This document shows positions 28,215-36,447 of a stretch of 64,000 nt of DNA, piece after piece. The notes under the pieces are model-generated. The model did not search any database and had not been told where the DNA came from. It saw only the letters and a list, made by a program, of their open reading frames with translations. Numbering within the stretch: the stretch's first letter is position 1; the number at the start of each line of letters is the position of its first letter. The stretch comes from Pseudolactococcus plantarum (lineage in GTDB: Bacteria > Bacillota > Bacilli > Lactobacillales > Streptococcaceae), in assembly GCF_002441715.1 (NCBI RefSeq), contig NZ_JXJX01000010.1:46593-110592 (forward strand), written 5' to 3'. The position numbers and the translations under genes are program-made.

Positions 28215-30032
28215 CTATTCAACTGTAACTGATTTAGCTAAATTACGTGGTTTATCTACATCTAGACCACGATGTAGGCTTGCATAATACGCAATCAGTT
28301 GTGTTGGAATAACCATAGAAATGCTTGATAGATACGGATGAACATTATTAATGATGATATCATCTTCTGTTGTAGCCGCTTCTTGCTCAACGATTGTAAT
28401 CACATGGGCACCACGTGCAACAACTTCAGAGACATTACCACGTGTGTGCGCAGCGACTTTTGGATTATTTGAAATCAATGCGATCACTGGTGTGCCTTCT
28501 TCAATCAAAGCGATTGTACCATGTTTTAACTCACCAGCTGCAAATCCTTCACACTGAATGTATGAAATTTCTTTTAATTTCAAACTTGCTTCCATAGATA
28601 CATAGTAGTCTTGTCCACGACCGATATAAAAAGCGTTACGTGTATCAGAAAGTAACCCTGCTACCTTACTTTCAATCAACTCTTTTTCAGACAGCGTAGC
28701 TTCGATAGACTGAGCGACAAGAGATAACTCATGCACAATATCAAATGCGGCTGCTGCTTCATTACCTATTGCTTGTCCGACTGCTTTGGCTAAAAAGGAA
28801 AGGGCTGCTATTTGTGCAGTATATGCTTTAGTTGAGGCAACTGCAATCTCAGGGCCAGCATGTAATAACATCGTGAAACTTGCTTCACGTGATAAGGTTG
28901 ATCCAGGCACATTCGTTACAGTTAGGCTTGGAATACCCAACTCATTTGTTTTCACTAGGACTTGACGACTATCTGCAGTTTCACCAGATTGTGATAAAAA
29001 GATGAAGAATGGTTTTTCAGACAGTCTTGGCATATTATAGCCCCACTCTGATGCAATCCCCAACTCAACTGGTTTTTCTGTTAAAGTTTCTAAAACATAC
29101 TTACTCGCATATCCGGCATTATAAGAAGTACCGGCTGCAATGATATAGATACGGTCTGCTTGACCTAAAGCATCAATAATCGCATGATCTACTGTCACAT
29201 TACCTGCATCATCTGTGTAAAGTTGGCTGAGTTTACGCATGACAGCAGGCTGTTCATCAATCTCTTTGAGCATATAAAACGGATATGTCCCTTTACCAAT
29301 ATCAGAGATATCTAATTCTGCAGTATAAGGCTCACGTGACATCTTATTACCAGCTGCATCTTGGATGAGCACACCATCTTTTGTGAGCGTTACAAGTTCT
29401 TTATCATGGATTTCCATAAATTCACTTGTTTCTCGAATCATAGCCATGGCATCTGAACAGACCATATTGTACCCATCACCAAGCCCAATCAAGAGTGGTG
29501 ATTTGTTTTTTGCAACATAAATCACGTCAGGTTCTAAGACATTCATCAAAGCAAAAGCATAAGAACCTTCTATAATATTAAGTGCTGCTTTAAATGCATC
29601 AGCTGTACTTAGATTTTTTTCTTTAGCCAGTTTTGCGATCAAGTGAACAGCAATTTCTGTATCTGTTTCACCAGTAAAATGATCATCAGCCAAGTATTCT
29701 CTTTTGATCTCAAGATAGTTCTCAATCACACCATTATGTACTAAAACAAATTGTTCATCCGCAGACTGGTGTGGATGTGCATTACTTTCGCTTGGTTTAC
29801 CATGTGTTGCCCATCTGGTATGACCAATACCTGAAGTACCTGTCACCTCCATACCGATTTTTTCTCTTAAATCCGCAATTCGACCAACTGATTTAACTAA
29901 ATGAGCAGCTTGTGCTTCATTAGTAACAAAGATACCTGCACTATCATACCCACGATATTCTAGCTTCTCTAAGCCTTGCATCAAAATATCACGTGCATTT
30001 CTACTCCCTACAACTCCTACAATGCCACACAT
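28215..30032 (-). CDS. glmS: glutamine--fructose-6-phosphate aminotransferase
   Basis: 605 residues. Catalyses the first step of UDP-GlcNAc synthesis. The N-terminal glutaminase domain starts with the nucleophile Cys (MCGIVGVVG); two SIS sugar-isomerase domains follow, with IIAAGTSYNAG, LSQSGETADS and the C-terminal end DKPRNLAKSVTVE typical of GlmS. GAGGA precedes the ATG. A strong promoter is at 30095-30123. I saw no glmS ribozyme-like structure in the 60-nt leader, as expected for this order. Confidence 0.97.
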   Translation of the reverse strand: MCGIVGVVGSRNARDILMQGLEKLEYRGYDSAGIFVTNEAQAAHLVKSVGRIADLREKIGMEVTGTSGIGHTRWATHGKPSESNAHPHQSADEQFVLVHNGVIENYLEIKREYLADDHFTGETDTEIAVHLIAKLAKEKNLSTADAFKAALNIIEGSYAFALMNVLEPDVIYVAKNKSPLLIGLGDGYNMVCSDAMAMIRETSEFMEIHDKELVTLTKDGVLIQDAAGNKMSREPYTAELDISDIGKGTYPFYMLKEIDEQPAVMRKLSQLYTDDAGNVTVDHAIIDALGQADRIYIIAAGTSYNAGYASKYVLETLTEKPVELGIASEWGYNMPRLSEKPFFIFLSQSGETADSRQVLVKTNELGIPSLTVTNVPGSTLSREASFTMLLHAGPEIAVASTKAYTAQIAALSFLAKAVGQAIGNEAAAAFDIVHELSLVAQSIEATLSEKELIESKVAGLLSDTRNAFYIGRGQDYYVSMEASLKLKEISYIQCEGFAAGELKHGTIALIEEGTPVIALISNNPKVAAHTRGNVSEVVARGAHVITIVEQEAATTEDDIIINNVHPYLSSISMVIPTQLIAYYASLHRGLDVDKPRNLAKSVTVE

Positions 30033-30094
30033 ATTATTTCCTCTTCTTAAAATTGGTATAGGTCATTATCTGAATATAAAAACCCGATATATGT

Positions 30095-30123
30095 ATCATA
30101 TACAAAAGAAAATGAAATGTCAA
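30095..30123 (-). promoter_or_regulatory. glmS promoter
   Basis: Minus-strand -35 TTGACA (30123-30118) and -10 TATGAT (30100-30095) with 17 bp between. Confidence 0.85.
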
Positions 30124-30155
30124 TGATTAAATTATAAATATTGGTATACTTATTT

Positions 30156-30884
30156 TTAAACCTCTACCGGATAAAAGTTACCGATGATTTTACCAACGAT
30201 TCTAGGTGACTCATCGAAAGGTGCAAACTTATCTTGATATTTCTCATTCAGTGATACCAGACGCAAGCCTTCTGATTCTTTATAAACTTTTTTAATGTAA
30301 GTTTGCCCTTCCCAGTCGATAGCATAAATCGCACCATCATAGTCAAATGTTGTATCTTTAATTAAGGCAACAGACCCATCAGCATATACCGGTTCCATAG
30401 AATCTCCATACACCCAACTGGCGAAGTCGTAGTCCATCTCAGCATCAAAATAAACGGTATCATAACTACCATCATCCATATAAGAAAATCCTGTTCCAGC
30501 TGATAATTTTTCATATACTTTATATGGATAAAGGGTAACGACCTTATCTTGATCGTGATTATCTTGTTCCTGGATAACTTGATCTTGGTTAGCTTGAACT
30601 TGCGTGCTTAATTGTTCTTTAGTATAGCGCATCACATTCCTCTGTCTACTATCAGAGAGTTGCTTAAACATGGTTAACAACTCTGAGCTTTCATCTTTTA
30701 ATAACACTTCTGGTGTCACCTTTAATAGACGTGCTAGCTTTTCCATATTCTCTTGTTTTGGTCGCGTTTTCCCTTGTTCCCAAGCAAAATAAGAGGTATT
30801 GGCAACACCTAAACGTTTAGCTAATTCACGTTGTGATAGGTTTTGAGCTTGTCTCAAACGCTTTAAATTTTCATGAAATGGCAT
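30156..30884 (-). CDS. hdiR: HdiR-like self-cleaving repressor (XRE plus S24 peptidase)
   Basis: 242 residues: an N-terminal XRE helix-turn-helix (LSQRELAKRLGVANTSYFAWE), a Gln/Asp-rich linker, and a C-terminal S24 LexA-like peptidase with the Ser in YGDSMEPVY, the Lys in TYIKKVY and a candidate Ala-Gly cleavage bond in KLSAGTGF. Lactococcal HdiR is such a protein, cleaved upon DNA damage and heat. The gene is not within a prophage here; it stands alone, divergent from plsY. A perfect palindrome lies between its -10 box and its start codon, so it very likely represses itself. Confidence 0.8.
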   Translation of the reverse strand: MPFHENLKRLRQAQNLSQRELAKRLGVANTSYFAWEQGKTRPKQENMEKLARLLKVTPEVLLKDESSELLTMFKQLSDSRQRNVMRYTKEQLSTQVQANQDQVIQEQDNHDQDKVVTLYPYKVYEKLSAGTGFSYMDDGSYDTVYFDAEMDYDFASWVYGDSMEPVYADGSVALIKDTTFDYDGAIYAIDWEGQTYIKKVYKESEGLRLVSLNEKYQDKFAPFDESPRIVGKIIGNFYPVEV

Positions 30885-30905
30885 CCATCATCTCTTCTTT
30901 CTTTT

Positions 30906-30924
30906 GTTAGTTTTTAAAACTAAC
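30906..30924. promoter_or_regulatory. operator of the HdiR-like repressor
   Basis: GTTAGTTTTTAAAACTAAC, a perfect 9-1-9 palindrome placed directly downstream of the hdiR -10 box, around the predicted transcription start. Confidence 0.75.
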
Positions 30925-30927
30925 ACT

Positions 30928-30956
30928 AGTATATATTTTTTAGATGCTAATGTCAA
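30928..30956 (-). promoter_or_regulatory. hdiR promoter
   Basis: Minus-strand -35 TTGACA (30956-30951) and -10 TATACT (30933-30928), 17 bp apart. The same 30951-30956 hexamer read on the plus strand (TGTCAA) is in place as the -35 of plsY. Confidence 0.85.
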
Positions 30957-30970
30957 ACAATCATTTTTTT

Positions 30971-30978
30971 GTTATAAT
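30971..30978 (+). promoter_or_regulatory. plsY promoter (-10 region)
   Basis: Perfect TATAAT at 30973-30978 preceded by TG at 30970-30971 (extended -10), ending 6 nt before the plsY ATG; TGTCAA 16 bp upstream may serve as -35. A leaderless transcript is predicted. Confidence 0.75.
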
Positions 30979-30984
30979 ATAGAA

Positions 30985-31626
30985 ATGACAACGACATTAT
31001 TATTAATTATCGCCTATCTACTAGGGTCAATTCCTTCTGGATTATGGATTGGCAAAGTTTTTTTTCACAAGAATCTACAAGATTATGGATCTGGTAATAT
31101 TGGGACAACCAATACCTTTCGCATTTTAGGGACAAAAGCTGGCATTGTTGTATTTATACTTGATTGCCTAAAAGGGACATTAGCGACTATCTTACCGTCA
31201 TTATTAGGTATCCATACGATTAGCCCTGCTTTATTTGGGTTGATTGCTGTGCTTGGCCATACGTTTTCTATCTTTAATCACTTTAAAGGTGGTAAAGCAG
31301 TCGCAACTGCAGCTGGGCTTTTCCTAGGGTATAGTCCTTGGTTTGTGGTGATATTAGGAATTCTTTTCTTACTCACATTCTACTTAACCAGCATGGTCTC
31401 ATTTTCTAGTATCGTCTGTGCCGCTACTGCTGCTATTTTAATTTTAGTCTTACCATTTTTTCATATTATTTTTGTTTCCTATGACTGGTTATTTACGATT
31501 ACTATTTTGTTTATTGCGTCGTTTATTATCATTAGACATCGAGAAAATATAGTCAGAATACGCAATAAGACAGAAAATATTTTTAATTTCGGTTTAAATC
31601 TTACACACCAAAAACACAATATATAG
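30985..31626 (+). CDS. plsY: glycerol-3-phosphate acyltransferase PlsY
   Basis: 213-residue membrane enzyme that transfers the acyl group from acyl-phosphate to glycerol-3-phosphate in phospholipid synthesis. Family motifs are clear: LLGSIPSGLWIGK, DYGSGNIGTTNTFR, GHTFSIFNHFKGGKAVAT. I set the start at 30985, where the protein has the usual PlsY N-terminus; the longer frame from 30904 would run through the hdiR operator and promoter. There is no ribosome site before the ATG. Confidence 0.95.
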   Translation: MTTTLLLIIAYLLGSIPSGLWIGKVFFHKNLQDYGSGNIGTTNTFRILGTKAGIVVFILDCLKGTLATILPSLLGIHTISPALFGLIAVLGHTFSIFNHFKGGKAVATAAGLFLGYSPWFVVILGILFLLTFYLTSMVSFSSIVCAATAAILILVLPFFHIIFVSYDWLFTITILFIASFIIIRHRENIVRIRNKTENIFNFGLNLTHQKHNI

Positions 31627-31638
31627 TGTGTTTTTTTC
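31611..31638 (+). terminator. plsY terminator containing an NrdR box
   Basis: ACACAATATATAGTGT (31614-31629) is followed by GTTTTTTT and overlaps the plsY stop codon. It can fold as a terminator stem. The same 16 bases match the NrdR-box consensus ACACWATATATWGTGT exactly. Confidence 0.75.
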
Positions 31639-31646
31639 TGTCTAAG

Positions 31647-31662
31647 CACATGATATAGTATT
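31647..31662. promoter_or_regulatory. second, degenerate NrdR box
   Basis: CACATGATATAGTATT lies 33 bp (centre to centre) from the perfect NrdR box. Paired boxes about three helical turns apart are the normal NrdR arrangement. It is just upstream of the nrdH -35 box. Confidence 0.6.
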
Positions 31663-31668
31663 TTATTA

Positions 31669-31697
31669 TTGACGGAAACTTTTTTTCTTGCTAAAAT
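31669..31697 (+). promoter_or_regulatory. nrdHIEF promoter
   Basis: -35 TTGACG (31669-31674) and -10 TAAAAT (31692-31697) with 17 bp between, 33 bp upstream of nrdH. Confidence 0.8.
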
Positions 31698-31729
31698 AAG
31701 AGAATAAATTCTTTTAAAGGGGAAGCAAT

Positions 31730-31948
31730 ATGGTAACAGTATTTTCAAAAAATAATTGCATGCAATGCCACATGGTCAAAAAATGGTTAGTTGACAAAGC
31801 AGTGCAATTTCAAGAAATAAATATTGACGAACAACCACAATATATCGATCAAGTTAGAGAGATGGGATTCATGGCTGCACCTATTATCGTCAAAGATACC
31901 CTATCATTTTCTGGTTTCCGTCCAACTGAGCTGGCTAAATTGATATGA
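31730..31948 (+). CDS. nrdH: glutaredoxin-like protein NrdH
   Basis: 72-residue redoxin that supplies electrons to the class Ib ribonucleotide reductase. Active site CMQC at residues 10-13 and the C-terminal FSGFRPTELAKL motif are typical. AAAGGGG precedes the ATG. First gene of the nrdHIEF operon; overlaps nrdI by 4 bp. Confidence 0.93.
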   Translation: MVTVFSKNNCMQCHMVKKWLVDKAVQFQEINIDEQPQYIDQVREMGFMAAPIIVKDTLSFSGFRPTELAKLI

Positions 31949-32301
31949 ACATTGCCTATTATAGTGTGACAAGGCAAGTATCACGTTTTGTTAAAAAACT
32001 AAATTTATCAGATGAGCACGTAGCTGAAATCTCTAGTACACTTAGCTTATCTGAACCGTTTATCCTAATAATCCCAACCTATGAAAAAGATGTTCTTCAA
32101 GAGGTTTGGGATTTTATGTCGGAAAATGCGGCACTTTGCCAAGGTATTATCGCCAGCGGCAACCGAAATTTCGCTGATTTATATATCTATACAGCCAAAG
32201 ATATCTCAGCAGAATTTCACGTGCCTATCTTGTATGATTTTGAGTTCAATGGTACGACTGAAGATGTCGACGCCGTTAATAATATCTTAGAAAGTTATTA
32301 A
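31945..32301 (+). CDS. nrdI: flavodoxin-like protein NrdI
   Basis: 118 residues. Reduced flavoprotein that helps to assemble the dimanganese-tyrosyl radical cofactor of NrdF. The N-terminal YYSVTRQVSRFV and the GIIASGNRNFADLY loop around the flavin fit the family. Sits between nrdH and nrdE as usual. Confidence 0.88.
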   Translation: MNIAYYSVTRQVSRFVKKLNLSDEHVAEISSTLSLSEPFILIIPTYEKDVLQEVWDFMSENAALCQGIIASGNRNFADLYIYTAKDISAEFHVPILYDFEFNGTTEDVDAVNNILESY

Positions 32302-32304
32302 TCT

Positions 32305-34458
32305 ATGTCTCTTAAAACTTTGACTGACGTGACTTATTTCCGTCTCAATAATGAAATTAATATTCCTGTTGATGGACAAATTCCATTGCATAAGGACCAC
32401 GAAGCACTACTTGCCTTCTTTGAGGAAAATGTCAAACCTAACCTCAAAAAATTTGCAACAGTTGCCGATAAAATTGACTACTTATTAGCCAATGATTATC
32501 TGGAAACAGCTTTTATCAAAAAATATAGTATTGCCTTTATTACTGAGTTATCTGATTGGTTATATGCACAAAACTTCCAATTCAAATCGTTCATGGCAGC
32601 CTATAAGTTCTATCAACAATATGCCCTCAAAACAAATGATGGTGAGTATTATTTAGAAAACATCGAAGATCGTATCTTGATGAACGCCCTCTACTTTGCT
32701 GATGGCGATACAGAACTTGCTAAATCACTTGCAGATGAGTTGATTAACCAACGGTATCAACCAGCTACACCAAGTTTTTTAAATGCTGGTCGTTCTCGTC
32801 GTGGTGAGCTTGTGTCGTGTTTCTTAATTCAAGCTACTGATGATATGAACAGTATCGGTCGCTCAGTCAACTCAGCACTTCAACTCTCTCGTATCGGTGG
32901 TGGTGTTGGGATTAACTTATCTAACCTACGTGAAGCTGGTGCACCGATTAAAGGTATCGAAAATGCTGCTAGTGGCGTTGTGCCTGTTATGAAACTCTAC
33001 GAAGATAGTTTTTCATATTCTAATCAACTTGGCCAACGTCAAGGAGCTGGTGTCACGTATTTAAGCGTTTTTCACCCAGATATCATGGCTTTCTTATCAA
33101 CTAAGAAAGAAAATGCAGATGAAAAAGTTCGTGTCAAAACCTTATCACTTGGTATCACAGTACCGGATAAATATTACGAACTTGTGCGTCAAAATGCAGA
33201 TATGTTCTTGTTTAGTCCTTATGATGTAGAGCGTTTATATGGTCAACCATTTAGCTATATCGATATCACGAAAGAATACGATAACTTAGTTGCTAATGAC
33301 GACATCAAGAAATATCGTATCCGTGCGCGTGATTTAGAACAAGAAATCGCAAAACTACAACAAGAGTCAGGCTACCCTTATATCATCAATATTGATGTGG
33401 CAAATCGTGCTAATCCAGTAGCAGGTAAAATTGTCATGAGTAACTTATGTTCTGAAATCTTGCAGGTACAAACACCTTCTGTGATTAATGATGACCAAAG
33501 TTACCAAACAATGGGGACTGATATCTCATGTAATTTAGGCTCGACTAACGTCGTGAATCTCATGCAAACAACTGATTTTGAAAAATCAATCGATAGCATG
33601 GTCAAAGCCTTAACGTTTGTAACGGATAACTCTGATATTGATGCTGTTCCAACAATCAGAAATGGTAACCAAAAAGCACATACGATTGGGCTGGGTGCGA
33701 TGGGACTTCATTCATACTTAGCCAAACAACATATCGCTTATGGTTCTCCTGAATCAATCGAATTTACCGATGTTTACTTTATGTTGTTGAATTTCTATAC
33801 ATTAAAATCATCTATGAATATCGCGCGTAACTTGAACAAAACCTTTGATGGGTTTGAGAACTCAAAATACGCTGATGGCACTTACTTCGATCAATATATC
33901 GAAGATAAAGACTTATCTGAAAAAATAGCACCTTTATTTGCACATATCGCAGTGCCTACTGCACAAGACTGGCGTGAGCTGAAACAAGACGTGATGACAC
34001 ACGGTCTCTACCATCAAAATCGTCTTGCTGTCGCACCAAACGGCTCTATTTCATATATCAACGATGTTTCTGCAAGTATTCATCCGATTACACAACGTAT
34101 CGAAGAACGTCAAGAGAAGAAAACAGGTAAGATTTACTATCCTGCGCGTGACTTAGCAACTGATACGATCCCTTATTATACAAGTGCCTATGACTTAGAT
34201 ATGCGCCGTGTGATTGATGTCTATGCTGCTGCTACTAAACACGTCGATCAAGGCTTATCTTTAACCTTATTCTTAAGAAGCGAGATGCCTGAGGGACTTT
34301 ACGAGTGGAAAACAGACAGTAAACAAACCACACGTGATCTCAATATCTTACGTAACTATGCACATCACAAAGGTGTCAAATCAATTTACTATATCCGTAC
34401 GTTTACAGATAATGGTGATGAGGTTGGCGCTAACCAATGTGAATCATGTGTGATTTAA
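32305..34458 (+). CDS. nrdE: class Ib ribonucleoside-diphosphate reductase alpha subunit
   Basis: 717 residues. Large catalytic subunit that reduces ribonucleoside diphosphates. Visible: QPATPSFLNAGR, the first redox cysteine in GELVSCFLI, the radical-site region MSNLCSEIL with its Cys and Glu, Tyr-Tyr near SIYYIRT and the C-terminal redox pair CESC. It lacks an N-terminal ATP cone, as class Ib enzymes do. No strong ribosome site; AGAAAG precedes the ATG. Confidence 0.96.
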   Translation: MSLKTLTDVTYFRLNNEINIPVDGQIPLHKDHEALLAFFEENVKPNLKKFATVADKIDYLLANDYLETAFIKKYSIAFITELSDWLYAQNFQFKSFMAAYKFYQQYALKTNDGEYYLENIEDRILMNALYFADGDTELAKSLADELINQRYQPATPSFLNAGRSRRGELVSCFLIQATDDMNSIGRSVNSALQLSRIGGGVGINLSNLREAGAPIKGIENAASGVVPVMKLYEDSFSYSNQLGQRQGAGVTYLSVFHPDIMAFLSTKKENADEKVRVKTLSLGITVPDKYYELVRQNADMFLFSPYDVERLYGQPFSYIDITKEYDNLVANDDIKKYRIRARDLEQEIAKLQQESGYPYIINIDVANRANPVAGKIVMSNLCSEILQVQTPSVINDDQSYQTMGTDISCNLGSTNVVNLMQTTDFEKSIDSMVKALTFVTDNSDIDAVPTIRNGNQKAHTIGLGAMGLHSYLAKQHIAYGSPESIEFTDVYFMLLNFYTLKSSMNIARNLNKTFDGFENSKYADGTYFDQYIEDKDLSEKIAPLFAHIAVPTAQDWRELKQDVMTHGLYHQNRLAVAPNGSISYINDVSASIHPITQRIEERQEKKTGKIYYPARDLATDTIPYYTSAYDLDMRRVIDVYAAATKHVDQGLSLTLFLRSEMPEGLYEWKTDSKQTTRDLNILRNYAHHKGVKSIYYIRTFTDNGDEVGANQCESCVI

Positions 34459-34549
34459 TCACGTACTAAGACGCGTTAATACGTAACTCATCAAACTTAT
34501 ACAGCTAAAATAATTGACGGTATCGTCAAACTCTTAGAAAGTTTAAACT

Positions 34550-35512
34550 ATGACAAATCCAAATTATACCAAAGCCATTAACTGGAATAATATCGAAGAT
34601 GTAATCGATAAATCAACTTGGGAAAAGTTGACAGAACAGTTCTGGTTGGATACTCGGATCCCACTATCAAATGATTTAGATGACTGGCGTAGCCTCTCAG
34701 ATGTCGAGCGTGACTTAGTCAGTCATGTTTTTGGTGGCCTCACACTACTTGATACCGTTCAATCTGATACAGGTATGGACTCACTTCGTGCTGATGCTAG
34801 AACACAACATGAAGAGGCTGTTTTAAACAACATTCAATTTATGGAATCTGTCCATGCTAAATCATATTCTTCTATTTTCTCTACACTTAATACAAAGACA
34901 GAGATAGATGAAATTTTTGCTTGGATCGATGCCAATGAAAATCTGCAATATAAAGCACAAACCGTTAACAATATCTATCAAAATGGTAGCCCACTTGAGA
35001 AAAAAATCGCTTCTGTATTTTTAGAAACATTTCTTTTCTATAGCGGTTTCTTCACACCACTCTACTACCTAGGTAATAATAAACTAGCTAACGTTGCTGA
35101 AATCATTAAACTCATCATTCGTGATGAGTCTGTGCATGGTACTTATATCGGCTATAAATTCCAAATCGGCTTTGACGAGCTACCAAGTGAAGAACAAGAA
35201 AAACTTAAGTCTTGGGCTTATGAACTCTTATATGATTTGTATGCCAATGAAGAAATCTACACAGATGATCTCTATGGTACACTTGGTTGGGCTGAGGATG
35301 TGAAAACATTCTTACGCTATAACGCAAATAAAGCCTTGATGAACTTAGGGTTTGATCCACTCTTTCCTGATACTGCAGCAGACGTTAATCCGATCGTGAT
35401 GAATGGTTTGTCTACAGGGACAACCAACCACGACTTCTTCTCCCAAGTAGGTAATGGCTACCTACTTGGTCAGGTCGAAGCGATGAGTGATGATGACTAT
35501 ATCTTTGATTAA
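34550..35512 (+). CDS. nrdF: class Ib ribonucleoside-diphosphate reductase beta subunit
   Basis: 320 residues. Small subunit with the metal ligands in DTVQSD, EAVLNNIQFMESVHAKSYS and IIRDESVHGTYIG, and the radical tyrosine a few residues after the first metal-ligand helix region. A gap of 91 bp separates it from nrdE. The same phrase CTTAGAAAGTT occurs just before both the nrdE and nrdF start codons. Confidence 0.96.
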   Translation: MTNPNYTKAINWNNIEDVIDKSTWEKLTEQFWLDTRIPLSNDLDDWRSLSDVERDLVSHVFGGLTLLDTVQSDTGMDSLRADARTQHEEAVLNNIQFMESVHAKSYSSIFSTLNTKTEIDEIFAWIDANENLQYKAQTVNNIYQNGSPLEKKIASVFLETFLFYSGFFTPLYYLGNNKLANVAEIIKLIIRDESVHGTYIGYKFQIGFDELPSEEQEKLKSWAYELLYDLYANEEIYTDDLYGTLGWAEDVKTFLRYNANKALMNLGFDPLFPDTAADVNPIVMNGLSTGTTNHDFFSQVGNGYLLGQVEAMSDDDYIFD

Positions 35513-35515
35513 TAT

Positions 35516-35550
35516 AAAAAAACTTCATACATGATGTGTGAAGTTTTTTT
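35516..35550. terminator. bidirectional terminator between nrdF and carbonic anhydrase
   Basis: Arms AAAAAACTTCA and TGAAGTTTTTT around a short loop, between two convergent genes. Confidence 0.85.
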
Positions 35551-35553
35551 GTC

Positions 35554-36315
35554 TTATGAGGCATCGTGTGCAAAAATTTTTCTGTCATTCAGTGGTTGTA
35601 CTTCACGATTGTTATGGTCATAAAGTTTTTTAAATGATGTCAGTTGTGATTTAGAAATTTCAACTGGCGTTTTCATGACATACCACTCAACATTCTCAGT
35701 TAAAGGTGGTGTTGTTAATGACCCTAAGTAATGATAATACCCCTTGTTTTCAGGCAACATTTGATCGATATCTTGGATCGGTTGATTTTGATGAGAAGCA
35801 ACATCAGCTAAGACTTCTTTAAAGCCATTATTTTCAGCTCCTTCGACAAAGAACACTGCAATAACAGCAAGTCTACCATCTTGTGAGGTATTAACGAAAT
35901 GTGCTTCCATTGGGTAGTGTTTACCATCTATCGTGTGTTCACTTGCCGCATGAAAATGAAACTGTGTCAATTTAAAATGTCGGCCATTAATCATGGATTG
36001 TCCACCATCTGTTACTTGTATACTATGGCCATTATTTTCTACCTTTTTGATAGTTTGATCATATGTTAAGGTGAGCTTCCCATCATCTGGCGTCATAGCA
36101 GCAACTTGACTTGTCTTAATATCGATAGGAGACTGCATCTTACCAGAGACAAAGTCCCATTTTTTCTGATCTTCATAGTCAATCTTCTCATGTGCCGGTT
36201 TACTTGTCACACTTGTTTTTTGATCAGCATTTTTGTGTCCTGTTTGTTTGGTTTGACAACCAGCCAAACACCCCATGGTGATGACGACAAGGCCTAATGT
36301 TAACATTTTTTTCAT
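35554..36315 (-). CDS. alpha-type carbonic anhydrase lipoprotein
   Basis: 253 residues. An N-terminal lipoprotein signal with lipobox LAGC (Cys20) anchors it outside the membrane. The alpha-carbonic anhydrase signature is complete: MQSPIDI, the first two zinc histidines in FHFHAASEHT and the third in MEAHFVN, and LTTPPLTENVEW. It interconverts carbon dioxide and bicarbonate. AAGGAAG precedes the ATG. Stands alone. Confidence 0.92.
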   Translation of the reverse strand: MKKMLTLGLVVITMGCLAGCQTKQTGHKNADQKTSVTSKPAHEKIDYEDQKKWDFVSGKMQSPIDIKTSQVAAMTPDDGKLTLTYDQTIKKVENNGHSIQVTDGGQSMINGRHFKLTQFHFHAASEHTIDGKHYPMEAHFVNTSQDGRLAVIAVFFVEGAENNGFKEVLADVASHQNQPIQDIDQMLPENKGYYHYLGSLTTPPLTENVEWYVMKTPVEISKSQLTSFKKLYDHNNREVQPLNDRKIFAHDAS

Positions 36316-36447
36316 GTTTTACTTCCTTCTTTTAATGATTAGCCAATTAAGGCTATGCGATTTATTTAAATAAAAATTGCTAGTATACTGGATACTAACA
36401 ATTCACTATTTAGCTTAACTTATAATAAAGCTGATACACATTAATGA

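Noticed and set aside
30033..30094. glmS ribozyme/riboswitch ahead of glmS
   Set aside because: The leader is too short and AT-rich, and no matching core structure was seen. A simple strong promoter explains the region.
30904..30984. N-terminal extension of the plsY reading frame
   Set aside because: It covers the hdiR operator and both promoters. The protein family starts at the Met encoded at 30985.
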